A stretch of 64,000 nt of DNA from Pseudacidovorax sp. RU35E (lineage in GTDB: Bacteria > Pseudomonadota > Gammaproteobacteria > Burkholderiales > Burkholderiaceae_C), in assembly GCF_900156165.1 (NCBI RefSeq), contig NZ_FTMY01000005.1:186001-250000 (forward strand). Direction: 5' to 3'. The notes under the pieces were generated by a model. That model saw only the letters and a list, made by a program, of their open reading frames with translations. It made no database searches and was not told the DNA's origin. Within the stretch, counting starts at the first letter, position 1. Every line of letters begins with the position of its first letter. Below, piece after piece: positions 54,247-62,671 of the stretch. Both the position numbers and the translations under genes were made by a program.

Positions 54247-55059
54247 ATGAGCCAAGGCAATCCTCTCCTCGACGTCAACGGCATCGAGGTCATCTACAAC
54301 CACGTGATCCTGGTGCTCAAGGGCGTCTCGCTGCAGGTGCCCGAGGGCGGGATCGTGGCGCTGCTGGGCGGCAACGGCGCGGGCAAGACGACCACGCTGC
54401 GCGCGGTCTCCAACCTGCTGGCCGGCGAGCGCGGGGCAGTGACCAAGGGCAGCATCACGCTGCGCGGCGAGCGCATCGAGGCGCTGTCGCCGGCGGCGCT
54501 GGTCAAGCGCGGGCTGGTGCAGGTGATGGAAGGGCGCCACTGCTTCGCGCACCTGAGCATCGAGGACAACCTCATGACCGGCGCCTACACCCGCACCGAC
54601 GGCAAGGCCGCGGTGGCCGAGACGCTGGAGAAGGTCTATGCCTACTTTCCGCGGCTCAAGACCCGGCGCACCAGCCAGGCGGCCTACACCTCGGGCGGCG
54701 AGCAGCAGATGTGCGCGATCGGGCGCGCGCTGATGGCCAACCCCAGCATGGTGCTGCTGGACGAACCCTCCATGGGCCTCGCCCCGCAGATCGTGGAGGA
54801 GGTGTTCGCCATCGTGAAGGACCTCAACGAGAAGGAGCGCGTGACCTTCCTGCTGGCCGAGCAGAACACGCGCATGGCGCTGCGCTTCGCCAACTACGGC
54901 TACATCATGGAAAGCGGCCGCATCGTGATGGACGGCCCCGCCGAGAGCCTGCGCGAGAACGAGGACGTGAAGGAGTTCTACCTCGGCATGGGCGGCGCCG
55001 ACCGCAAGAGCTTCCGCGACGTCAAGAGCTACAAGCGCCGCAAGCGCTGGCTGGCCTGA
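54247..55059 (+). CDS. LivF-type ABC ATPase with basic C-terminal tail (cassette 2)
   Basis: A 270-residue ATPase. Walker A is GGNGAGKT (41-48), with VQVMEGRHCFAHLSIEDNLM, YTSGGEQQMCAIGRAL and VLLLDEPSMGLAP. After the LivF end EFYLGMGG it carries a charged tail RKSFRDVKSYKRRKRWLA, about 25 residues, that E. coli LivF lacks and that resembles the tail of the cassette 1 paralogue. Separated from the rest of the cassette by the hairpin-containing 154-bp gap. Confidence 0.93.
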   Translation: MSQGNPLLDVNGIEVIYNHVILVLKGVSLQVPEGGIVALLGGNGAGKTTTLRAVSNLLAGERGAVTKGSITLRGERIEALSPAALVKRGLVQVMEGRHCFAHLSIEDNLMTGAYTRTDGKAAVAETLEKVYAYFPRLKTRRTSQAAYTSGGEQQMCAIGRALMANPSMVLLDEPSMGLAPQIVEEVFAIVKDLNEKERVTFLLAEQNTRMALRFANYGYIMESGRIVMDGPAESLRENEDVKEFYLGMGGADRKSFRDVKSYKRRKRWLA

Positions 55060-55094
55060 GCAATCCCACGCCCATCGAACCCGCGCTGTTTGCC

Positions 55095-56342
55095 ATGACC
55101 GATTTCTACGACGACCTCGAGACCCGCTCGCCGCAGGCGCGCGAAGCCGCCCTGATGGCCGCGCTGCCCGCGCAGATCCGCCATGCGCAGCAGAAGGCGC
55201 CGGCCTTTGGCCGCATCCTGCAGGGCGTCGACGCCACCACAGTGAACATGCGGGCCGCGCTGGCCCGGCTGCCCGTGACGCGCAAGAGCGAACTGCTGGC
55301 GCTGCAGCAGGCCCAGCGGACGGAGGACGCCTTCGGCGGCTTCTCGGCCGTGCCGCGTGGGCCGGCGATGCCGCGCGTCTTTGCCAGCCCCGGGCCCATC
55401 TATGAACCGCAGGGCGCGCATGGTGACCACTGGCGGGTGGGCCGTGCGCTGTTCGCGGCCGGCTTCCGGGCGGGCGAGCTGGTGCACAACAGCTTCAGCT
55501 ATCACATGACCCCGGCCGGGGCCATGATGGAAAGCGGTGCGCATGCATTGGGTTGCAGCGTATTCCCGGGCGGCACCGGCCAGACCGAGCAGCAGCTGGA
55601 GGCCATGGCCGATCTGAGGCCCGACGGCTATGCAGGCACGCCCAGCTTCCTCAAGATCCTGCTGGAGAAGGCGGCCGAGAAGGGCGTCCGCCTGCCGTCG
55701 CTGACCAAGGCGCTGGTCTCGGGCGAGGCCTTCCCACCGAGCCTGCGCGCGCATCTGGCCAGCCTGGGCGTGCAGGGCCTGCAGTGCTACGCCACGGCCG
55801 ACCTGGGCCTGATCGCCTACGAGACGGAGGCCCGCGAAGGGCTGGTGGTGGACGAAGGCGTGCTGGTCGAGATCGTGCGCCCTGGCACGGGCGACCCGGT
55901 GCCCGAGGGTGAAGTGGGCGAGGTGGTGGTGACCACCTTCAATGCCGACTACCCGCTGGTGCGCTTTGGCACCGGCGACCTGTCGGCGGTGATGTCGGGC
56001 GTCTGCCCGACGGGGCGCACCAACCAGCGCATCAAAGGCTGGATGGGCCGCGCGGACCAGACCACCAAGATCCGCGGCATGTTCGTGCACCCCGGCCAGG
56101 TGGCCGACATTGCGCGGCGCTTTCCGGAGATTGCGCGCGCGCGGCTCGTGGTCGAGGGTGCGACGGGCGACGACCGCATGACACTCAAGGTCGAATGCAG
56201 TCAGGCGCCCGACGGACTGCATGAGCGGGTCGCCGCCGCCATCCGCGACGTGACCAAGCTGCGAGGCGATGTGCGCATCGAGCCCCCCGGCAGCCTGCCC
56301 AACGATGGCAAGGTCATCGAGGACGCGCGCAGCTACGAGTGA
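55095..56342 (+). CDS. PaaK-like AMP-dependent ligase family protein lacking canonical P-loop
   Basis: A 415-residue protein of the phenylacetate-CoA ligase-like group. Present are SFSYHMTPAGAMMESGAHAL, FPGGTGQTEQQLEAMADLRP, YAGTPSFLKILLEKA, RFGTGDLSAV (A7), WMGRADQTTKIRGMFVHPGQ (A8/hinge) and a Lys near the end (NDGKVIED). Where PaaK has SSGTTGKP this protein reads FASPGPIYEPQ, and the A5 region is YATADLGLIAYE. It may still activate an aromatic acid with altered ATP binding, or have another role. It closes the cassette 35 bp after livF. Confidence 0.8.
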   Translation: MTDFYDDLETRSPQAREAALMAALPAQIRHAQQKAPAFGRILQGVDATTVNMRAALARLPVTRKSELLALQQAQRTEDAFGGFSAVPRGPAMPRVFASPGPIYEPQGAHGDHWRVGRALFAAGFRAGELVHNSFSYHMTPAGAMMESGAHALGCSVFPGGTGQTEQQLEAMADLRPDGYAGTPSFLKILLEKAAEKGVRLPSLTKALVSGEAFPPSLRAHLASLGVQGLQCYATADLGLIAYETEAREGLVVDEGVLVEIVRPGTGDPVPEGEVGEVVVTTFNADYPLVRFGTGDLSAVMSGVCPTGRTNQRIKGWMGRADQTTKIRGMFVHPGQVADIARRFPEIARARLVVEGATGDDRMTLKVECSQAPDGLHERVAAAIRDVTKLRGDVRIEPPGSLPNDGKVIEDARSYE

Positions 56343-56348
56343 AAGCGC

Positions 56349-56381
56349 AAAGGCCGCCTGCGTTTCGTCAGGCGGCCTTTT
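56349..56381. terminator. Bidirectional terminator
   Basis: A 12-bp perfect stem AAAGGCCGCCTG/CAGGCGGCCTTT with an eight-base loop lies between convergent genes. A T run follows on the plus strand and an A-rich flank serves the minus strand. It ends cassette 2 and probably also the DJ-1-like gene. Confidence 0.85.
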
Positions 56382-56411
56382 GCGGCAGAACCCGGGCGGT
56401 TCGGTGGAGCG

Positions 56412-56966
56412 TCAGGCGTTAGCCACGGCCGCTGCGAACAGCTTCACCATTTCGCGGTTGAAGGCCGGGATGTCCTTGGGATTGCGGCTGGTGAGCAACT
56501 GGCCGTCGACCACGGCCTCCTGGTCCACCCAGCGCGCACCGGCGTTGGACAGGTCGTTCTTCAGGGAAGGCCAGGACGTCATCTGCTTGCCCCTGACGGC
56601 ACCGGCGTCGATCAGCGTCCACGGGCCGTGGCAGATGGCGGCGATGGGCTTGCCCGCATCGGCAAACGCCTTCACGAGGGCGATGGCCTTCGGCTCCAGG
56701 CGCAGGGCGTCCGGGTTGACCACGCCGCCGGGTAGCAGCAGGGCGTCGAAGTCGTCGACCTTGGCGCCATCCAGCGCCATATCGACCGGGAACTTGTCGG
56801 CCTTGTCATGGTGGTTCCAGCCTTGCACCTGGTCCTTCATGGGCGAGACGATCTGCGTCTTCGCGCCGGCCTGGTCCAGCGCCTTGCGGGGCTCGGTCAT
56901 TTCGACCTGTTCGAAACCGTCGGCGACGAGGATGGCGACCTTGAGGTCCTTCAGCGAGTCGGGCAT
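56412..56966 (-). CDS. DJ-1/PfpI family protein (YhbO-like)
   Basis: A 184-residue protein with the PfpI fold. Glu19 (GFEQVE), the nucleophile elbow AAICHGPW with Cys112 and His113, and LLLPGGVVNPDALR are conserved. Family members are glyoxalase III/deglycase-type stress proteins or proteases; E. coli YhbO and YajL are the nearest by length. Divergent or isolated, with a terminator shared with cassette 2. Confidence 0.9.
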   Translation of the reverse strand: MPDSLKDLKVAILVADGFEQVEMTEPRKALDQAGAKTQIVSPMKDQVQGWNHHDKADKFPVDMALDGAKVDDFDALLLPGGVVNPDALRLEPKAIALVKAFADAGKPIAAICHGPWTLIDAGAVRGKQMTSWPSLKNDLSNAGARWVDQEAVVDGQLLTSRNPKDIPAFNREMVKLFAAAVANA

Positions 56967-57085
56967 GGATGTTCCTTTCGTGTGTGGGTGGGCAGTACGA
57001 AGGGTTCACCCTATGAGGATGCGGTCACCACCCCATCGGCCGGGGACCGCAACCCGTGTCGGACAGGTCGACGGGCAGCAGGCGC

Positions 57086-57517
57086 TCAGTACCGCATCTC
57101 GATCAGCCGTTCGCGCATGGCCTGCAGCGCCGTGCGCATCCGGTCCACCTCGGCCGGCGGGCACGCCGACAGGATGTCGTCCGTGAGCGAGCTCACCGCC
57201 TTCTCGGCCCGGGCATACAGCCGGCGCCCTTTGGCAGAAATGCTCACCACCACCGCGCGGCCGTCATGGTCTGCGCCGCCGCGGGTCACCAGGCCCCGCT
57301 CTTCCAGCCCGTGCAACATGCGTGTGAGCCGGGTCCGTTCATAGGCGGTCCACTGTGCCAGCTCCTGCATGGCCATGGGCCCGCGACTGTGCAGGGTGCC
57401 CAGCGTGCGCCATTCGGTGGTGAGCAGGCCGTGGGGGCGCAGCACGTCCTGCAGGGCGCGGTCGCGCCGGTACACCACCTGGGTGCAGAGAAAGAAGATG
57501 TGGTCTTCGAGTTCCAT
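57086..57517 (-). CDS. MarR-family transcriptional regulator
   Basis: A 143-residue MarR protein. MAMQELAQWTAYERTRLTRM with LHGLEERGLVTRGGADHDGR is the winged helix, preceded by LLTTEWRTLGTLHSRGP. No reactive-Cys OhrR pattern. It is divergent from the FAD-oxidase gene, and the intervening DNA has two palindromic sites of its probable operator class. It likely represses both directions until a phenolic or heterocyclic ligand binds. Confidence 0.9.
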   Translation of the reverse strand: MELEDHIFFLCTQVVYRRDRALQDVLRPHGLLTTEWRTLGTLHSRGPMAMQELAQWTAYERTRLTRMLHGLEERGLVTRGGADHDGRAVVVSISAKGRRLYARAEKAVSSLTDDILSACPPAEVDRMRTALQAMRERLIEMRY

Positions 57518-57580
57518 GGGGCCGCGCCTCCCGTCACGGCCTCGCCAATGTAGCCGCGGCGTCCGTGACTGCAAGCGCGT

Positions 57581-57687
57581 TGCGTGCATATGCACGCAGT
57601 GGCACGCTCTTTGCTCGAATTGACCTGACGACGTGTCCAGCCCAGGGTCCGTGCGCCAGATCCGTGCATGCGCACGCAGATGGCACC
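57581..57687. promoter_or_regulatory. Two MarR-type operator copies
   Basis: TGCGTGCATATGCACGCA at 57581-57598 is a perfect 18-bp palindrome. A second site beginning TCCGTGCATGCGCACGCA at 57661-57678 matches it at 15 of 18 positions. Both are followed by a related flank, AGTGGCAC in the first and AGATGGCAC in the second. The copies lie 80 bp apart in the divergent promoter region. Best explained as operators of the adjacent MarR protein. Confidence 0.7.
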
Positions 57688-57755
57688 CGGCAAATTGAAC
57701 CGCCCCGCAGCGACGGCGCCACAACCTCAACCGACTGTTTGTGGAGAAGCCACGC

Positions 57756-59177
57756 ATGCATGACACCGCCGCCTTCCTGGCTGCGCTGGGCGATGTGCCC
57801 GCCATTTCCGATCCCGACATCGTCCGGCGCAAGAGCCGCGACATGACGGCCAACTTCAGCCCCGTGATGAAGGACGACGCGCTGCGCCACGTCGCCGACG
57901 TGCTGGTGCAGCCGCGCGACCGCGCAGACGTCCTGCGCGTGGCCTCGGCCGCGGCGCGCACCCGCATGCCGCTGGTGATGCGCGGCGCAGGCACCTGCAA
58001 CTTCGGCCAGGGCATTCCGCTGGCGGGTGGCGCCATGGTCGACATGACCGCGCTCGACCGGGTGCTGGCCGTGGATGGTGCCCGCGTGCGGGCCGAGCCC
58101 GGCGCCCGCATGGCAGCCATCGACGAGGCCACGCGGCCCGGCGGCTGGGAGCTGCGCATCCATCCCTCCACCAAGCGGGTGGCCACGCTGGGCGGCTTCG
58201 TCGGTGGCGGCCATGCCGGCGTGGGCAGCTGTGCCTGGGGCATCCTGCGCGACCGCGGCAACATCCTCGGCCTCGAGGTGGTGAGCGTGGAGGAAGAGCC
58301 CCGCACCGTGCAGTTGCGCGGCGACGCGGTCAACCGCGTGCACCATGCCTATGGCAGCAACGGCATCATCACCGCCATCGACATGCCGCTGGCGCCCGCC
58401 TGGGCCTGGCGCGAGGCGGTGGTGGTCTTCCCGGAGTTCATGACGGCGGTGGAGTTCGCGCATGCGCTCGCCACCTCCGATGGCATCGTCAAGAAGCTGG
58501 TGAGCGTGCTGGGCGGGCCCATCTGGCGCATGATGCGCATGCTCAAGGAGCTGGGTGGCGCGGACAACGACGGCATGGTGCTGGCCATGGTGGCCGAGCC
58601 CTTCATGGAGGCCTTCGAGGCGCTGGTGGCCGAGTTCGGCGGCCATGTTGCCAGCCTGGCGGCCGAGGGCCAGGGCCCGTACCGCGTGCCCATCTACGAG
58701 CTGGCCTGGGGCCACACCCGCCTGCATGTGAATCGCGACCATCCCGAGGTGGTGAGCAACGTGGGCCTGTACCTGGACCCGGACCTGGTGGGCGCCATCC
58801 GCCGCAGCCACCGCCGCTTCGGCCATCTGCTGGGCATGCACTTCGAGGCCAAGCGCTTCGACGGCAAGCTGAGCTTCCAGGGCTCGCCCTTCTTCCGCTA
58901 CGAAGGCGACGCGCACCTGGCCGAGGTCATGCGCGGCATGGCCGAGGACGGCGCCATGGTGGCCAACAACCACACCTTCCTGGTCAAGGAAGGCGGCATG
59001 AAGTCCGTCGACGCCGACGACCGCGCCTTCAAGCAGGCCATGGACCCGCACGGGCTGATGAACCCCGGCAAGCTGCGCTTCGACGAGGCCGCGGCCCGCG
59101 AGAGCAAGGGCGGTGACCTGCCCAGCGCCGGCTGGCGCTTCCGCGGGGCGCAGGCCGCCGAATCCGCCGACGCCTGA
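57756..59177 (+). CDS. FAD-binding oxidoreductase (VAO/PCMH family)
   Basis: A 473-residue flavoprotein of the FAD/FMN-containing dehydrogenase group. RMPLVMRGAGTCNFGQGIPL is the pyrophosphate-binding loop of the PCMH domain, and GARMAAIDEATRPGGWELRI with VATLGGFVGGGHAGVG follows. Members oxidise 2-hydroxy acids, alditols or alcohols. The ATG at 57756 follows GGAGAAG; a GTG at 57741 lacks a site. First gene of the MarR-controlled unit oxidase-receptor-amidohydrolase; electron acceptor and substrate unknown. Confidence 0.87.
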   Translation: MHDTAAFLAALGDVPAISDPDIVRRKSRDMTANFSPVMKDDALRHVADVLVQPRDRADVLRVASAAARTRMPLVMRGAGTCNFGQGIPLAGGAMVDMTALDRVLAVDGARVRAEPGARMAAIDEATRPGGWELRIHPSTKRVATLGGFVGGGHAGVGSCAWGILRDRGNILGLEVVSVEEEPRTVQLRGDAVNRVHHAYGSNGIITAIDMPLAPAWAWREAVVVFPEFMTAVEFAHALATSDGIVKKLVSVLGGPIWRMMRMLKELGGADNDGMVLAMVAEPFMEAFEALVAEFGGHVASLAAEGQGPYRVPIYELAWGHTRLHVNRDHPEVVSNVGLYLDPDLVGAIRRSHRRFGHLLGMHFEAKRFDGKLSFQGSPFFRYEGDAHLAEVMRGMAEDGAMVANNHTFLVKEGGMKSVDADDRAFKQAMDPHGLMNPGKLRFDEAAARESKGGDLPSAGWRFRGAQAAESADA

Positions 59178-59224
59178 TGCGCGCGCCCCTCCACATCCAA
59201 CATCCCCGCCCGAGGACCTCTGCC

Positions 59225-60247
59225 ATGAACGCTCCCCACACCCTCACCCGCCGCAAGACCCTCGCCGCCCTTGGCGGCGCGGCGCTCGTCTCCGGCATGC
59301 CTGCCTTTCTGCCGCGCGCCAATGCGCAGGGCCTGAACAAGGTGAGCTTCCAGACCGGCTGGCTGGCCCAGGCCGAGCATGGCGGCATGTACCAGGCGGC
59401 CGCCACCGGCATCTACAAGGAACACGGCCTGGAGGTGGAGATCCGCCCCGGCGGCCCGCAGGTCAACACGGTGCAGCTCTTCATGGCCGGCAGCTCCGAC
59501 TTCGCGGAGGCCGACGGCTTCCGCGCCTTCGCCTATGCCAAGGACAAGCTGCCCGCCGTGGCCATCGCCGCCTACTTCCAGAAGGACCCACGGGTGCTGA
59601 TGTCGCACCCGGGCACGGGCAGCGACACGCTGGCCGGCCTCAAGGGCAAGCCGCTGTTCGTCGCCACCACCGGCCGCCAGACCTACTGGCTGTGGCTCAA
59701 GGCCAAGTACGGCCTCACCGACGACCAGCTCAAGCCCTATGCCTTCAGCCTCGCGCCCTGGCTGGTCGACAAGCAGTCGACGGTGCAGGGCTACCTGACG
59801 AGCGAGCCCTTCAACGCCCGCAAGTCCGGCGTGGAGCCGGTGGTGCACCTGCTGGCCGACCAGGGCTTCGACAACTACGCCAGCGTGGCCATGGCCACAC
59901 CCAAGATGGTCAAGGAGCAGCCGGAGCTGGTGCAGCGCTTCGTCGATGCCACGGCCAAGGGCTGGAAGAGCTACCTGAACGGCGACCCCGCGCCGGGCAA
60001 TGCCCTCATCAAGAAGCACAACCCGCAGATGGGCGATGACGTGATCGCCTATGCCATCGGCGCCATGCGTCAGTACGGCATCGTCGAGACGCCCGAGGCA
60101 CAAGCCGCCGGGGGCATCGGCGCGATGAGTGCGGCGCGCTGGCAACGCTTCTACGATGCGATGGTCGCCGCGGGTGCGCTGGCGCCCGGGCTGGACGTCA
60201 AGTCTGCCTACACGATGCAGTTCGTCGGCGGAAAGCGCACGGCCTGA
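59225..60247 (+). CDS. NMT1/SsuA-like ABC receptor, Tat-type signal
   Basis: A 340-residue periplasmic receptor of the NMT1/THI5-like (nitrate/sulfonate/pyrimidine) family. The signal TRRKTLAALGGAALVSG has a twin-arginine motif. FQTGWLAQAEHGGMYQAAAT, YKEHGLEVEIRPGGPQVN and GYLTSEPFNARKSG are family stretches. No permease or ATPase gene is nearby, so it is an orphan receptor in this window. Adjacent oxidase and cytosine-deaminase-like genes suggest an N-heterocycle or pyrimidine-like ligand, by inference. Confidence 0.85.
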   Translation: MNAPHTLTRRKTLAALGGAALVSGMPAFLPRANAQGLNKVSFQTGWLAQAEHGGMYQAAATGIYKEHGLEVEIRPGGPQVNTVQLFMAGSSDFAEADGFRAFAYAKDKLPAVAIAAYFQKDPRVLMSHPGTGSDTLAGLKGKPLFVATTGRQTYWLWLKAKYGLTDDQLKPYAFSLAPWLVDKQSTVQGYLTSEPFNARKSGVEPVVHLLADQGFDNYASVAMATPKMVKEQPELVQRFVDATAKGWKSYLNGDPAPGNALIKKHNPQMGDDVIAYAIGAMRQYGIVETPEAQAAGGIGAMSAARWQRFYDAMVAAGALAPGLDVKSAYTMQFVGGKRTA

Positions 60248-60261
60248 CTTCTTTCCTGCCC

Positions 60262-61617
60262 ATGACCCACGCCTTCTTCCAGCCGCCCGAGGGCGGCACC
60301 TATGCCTTGCGCCAAGTGCGCGCACCGCGCTGCCTGATCGACGATCCGGCGGCCGACCGCCTCGCGCCCGCGGGCGACGGCGACCTGGTGGCGCTGGACC
60401 TCGCCATCGAGGCCGGCCGCATCGCCGCCATCGCGCCCGCCGGCAGCCTGGCGCCCGAGCGCGGGCCGCACCTGGACGACTCGCTGGCGCTGCCCTGCTT
60501 CGTCGACCTGCACACGCATCTGGACAAGGGCCACATCTGGCCGCGCAAGGCCAATCCCACCGGCGACGGCGCGGGCGCCTCGCGCGCGACGATGGAGGAC
60601 CGCACGAAGAACTGGCATGCCGAGGATGTACGCCGGCGCATGGACTTCGCGCTGCGCACGGCCTATGCCAAGGGCGTGTCGGCCATCCGCACGCACCTCG
60701 ATTCGCTGGCGCCGCAGGCCGACATCTCTTTCCCGGTGTTCCGCGAGATGCGCGAGCGCTGGGCCGGGCGCATCGCGCTGCAGGTGTCGTCCATCGCGCC
60801 GGTGGACATCTTCCTGGGCGACGAAGGCGTGCACCTGGCCAATGTGGTGGCCGAGAGCGGCGGCAACCTGGGTTGCGTGACCAAGTCGCAGCGCCATCCG
60901 GCCGAGGCCACGCCGCCCGAGATCGACGAGGGCATCGGGCGCCTCCTGACGCTGGCCACCGAGCGCGGCCTGGACGTGGATCTGCACGTGGACGAATCCA
61001 CCGACCCGCGCGCCCGCTCGCTGATCCGCATCGCGAAGGTGGCACTGGCGCAGGGCTTCAAGGGCCGCATCCTGTGCGGGCACTGCACCTCGCTGGCGCT
61101 GCAGACCGACGAGTTCATCGCCGAGACCATCGCGGCCTGCCGCGCAGCCGGCATTGCCATCGTCAGCCTGCCCACCGTCAACATGTACCTGCAGGACCGA
61201 AGTCTGGAGGCCGTGCGCACGCCGCGCTGGCGGGGCGTGACGGTGATGCACGAGCTCAAGGCGGCCGGCGTGCCGGTGGCCGTGGCCGGCGACAACTGCC
61301 GCGACCCCTTCCATGCCTACGGCGACCACGACATGCTGGACACCTACACCCAGGCGGTGAAGATCCTGCACCTGGACCATCCCTTCGCAGACTGGATCCG
61401 CGCCGCCAGCGCCACGCCGGCGCAGATCATGGGCCTGGACGGCTCTGGCCTGCTGCGCGTGGGCAACCCGGCCGACCTGACGGTGCTGCGCGCGCGCAGC
61501 TATTCGGAGCTGCTGGCCCGCGCGCCCTTCGACCGCGCCGTGATCCGCGCCGGCCGCGCCATCGACACCACGCTGCCCGACTACCGCGAGCTGGACGACA
61601 TCGTCATGCCGCGCTGA
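60262..61617 (+). CDS. Cytosine deaminase-like amidohydrolase
   Basis: A 451-residue metal-dependent hydrolase of the CodA group. Metal ligands visible are His84 and His86 (DLHTHLDKGH), His242 (HVDES, with Glu245 as catalytic acid/base), His274 (LCGHCTS) and Asp344 (GDNCRDPF), all matching the CodA pattern. It would deaminate or hydrolyse a pyrimidine-like or other N-heterocycle. It follows the receptor gene by 14 bp. Its 3' end overlaps the convergent LysR gene by 14 bases. Confidence 0.9.
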   Translation: MTHAFFQPPEGGTYALRQVRAPRCLIDDPAADRLAPAGDGDLVALDLAIEAGRIAAIAPAGSLAPERGPHLDDSLALPCFVDLHTHLDKGHIWPRKANPTGDGAGASRATMEDRTKNWHAEDVRRRMDFALRTAYAKGVSAIRTHLDSLAPQADISFPVFREMRERWAGRIALQVSSIAPVDIFLGDEGVHLANVVAESGGNLGCVTKSQRHPAEATPPEIDEGIGRLLTLATERGLDVDLHVDESTDPRARSLIRIAKVALAQGFKGRILCGHCTSLALQTDEFIAETIAACRAAGIAIVSLPTVNMYLQDRSLEAVRTPRWRGVTVMHELKAAGVPVAVAGDNCRDPFHAYGDHDMLDTYTQAVKILHLDHPFADWIRAASATPAQIMGLDGSGLLRVGNPADLTVLRARSYSELLARAPFDRAVIRAGRAIDTTLPDYRELDDIVMPR

Positions 61618-62548
61618 GCGGCGTCGACGGGGGCGCCGGTGCACCGGCATCGCGCACGCCCGGCAGCGCACGCAGGTGCGCGGCGATGGCCTCGATGGCA
61701 TGCCGCACCTTGGCCGGCTGGCCGTCGCGCTGCGGCGTCACGGCCCAGACGGGCAGGGCGGGCGGCTGCCACTGCGGCAGCACGGGCACCAGCCGGCCGG
61801 TCTGGAGGTCTTCTTCCACATCGGCCCGCACGGCCAGCGTGAGCCCCAGGCCGCTGGCGGCCATCTGGTGCAGGCTGAGCTGGTTGTTGCTGGTCACGCG
61901 CACCGGCACGGTCTGCTCGGACTGCGCGCCGCCCGGGCCCGCGAGCGACAGCGCCAGCGTACGGCCGTCGCGCGGCGCGCCCACCCACTGGTGCGCGGCC
62001 AGGTCCTCCGGTGCGCGCGGCATGCCGGCGGCGGCGATGTAGGCCGGCGCGGCGCAGATCAGGCTCTGGAAGTCGCACAGCCGCCGCGCCGCCCAGCCCG
62101 AGTCGGGCAGTCGGCCGGCACGCAGAGCCAGGTCGATGCGCGCATCCACCAGGTCGATCAGGGCATCGTCCACCTGCAGGCGCAGCTGCAGCGCGGCATG
62201 GGCGGCCAGCAGGGGCGCCAGCGCGGGCGCCAGGTGCCGGGCGAAGCCGACGGGCGCCGACACGCGCAGCTCGCCCTCCGGCGCCTCGCGCGCCAGCGCC
62301 AGTTGGGCGCGGGCCAGCTCGGCCGCTTCGACCATGCGCTGGCAGTGCGTGGCGAAGCGCGCGCCGGCCTCGGTGAGCGACAGCTTGCGGGTGGTGCGAT
62401 GCAGCAGCGTCACACCATGGGCCTGCTCCAGCGCGCGCAGTTGCTGGCTGACGGCCGAGGTGCTCACGCCCAGCCGACGGGCCGCGGCGCTGAAGGAGCC
62501 GCGACGCACCACCTCGGCAAAGAGCGCGAGCCGCTTGAGGTCGTCCAT
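61604..62548 (-). CDS. LysR-family transcriptional regulator
   Basis: A 314-residue LysR protein with helix-turn-helix residues 1-60 (RGSFSAAARRLGVSTSAVSQ) and an effector domain typical of the CrgA/AaeR subgroup, ending in a Pro/Ala-rich tail. It is divergent from the NmrA-like reductase gene, with inverted repeats in the 123-bp gap, and is convergent with the amidohydrolase gene (14-base overlap). Confidence 0.92.
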   Translation of the reverse strand: MDDLKRLALFAEVVRRGSFSAAARRLGVSTSAVSQQLRALEQAHGVTLLHRTTRKLSLTEAGARFATHCQRMVEAAELARAQLALAREAPEGELRVSAPVGFARHLAPALAPLLAAHAALQLRLQVDDALIDLVDARIDLALRAGRLPDSGWAARRLCDFQSLICAAPAYIAAAGMPRAPEDLAAHQWVGAPRDGRTLALSLAGPGGAQSEQTVPVRVTSNNQLSLHQMAASGLGLTLAVRADVEEDLQTGRLVPVLPQWQPPALPVWAVTPQRDGQPAKVRHAIEAIAAHLRALPGVRDAGAPAPPSTPLSAA

Positions 62549-62572
62549 TGTGAAGCTGGGCTAAATGAAATT

Positions 62573-62608
62573 GTCTGGATTCTCAGACTTCTGGCGGAAT
62601 CGTGAAGT
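62573..62608. promoter_or_regulatory. Candidate LysR operator
   Basis: GTCTG-N6-CAGAC at 62573-62588 and ACTTC-N12-GAAGT at 62587-62608 are adjacent dyads between the lysR start (62548) and the reductase start (62672). Two offset dyads are typical for LysR recognition and activation sites, but sequence alone cannot assign them. Confidence 0.4.
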
Positions 62609-62671
62609 AAATAAGCTTCGGGGCATCGTCATCCAAACGGTGCGTCTCCCGCGCCACGAAAGGAAAGAACC

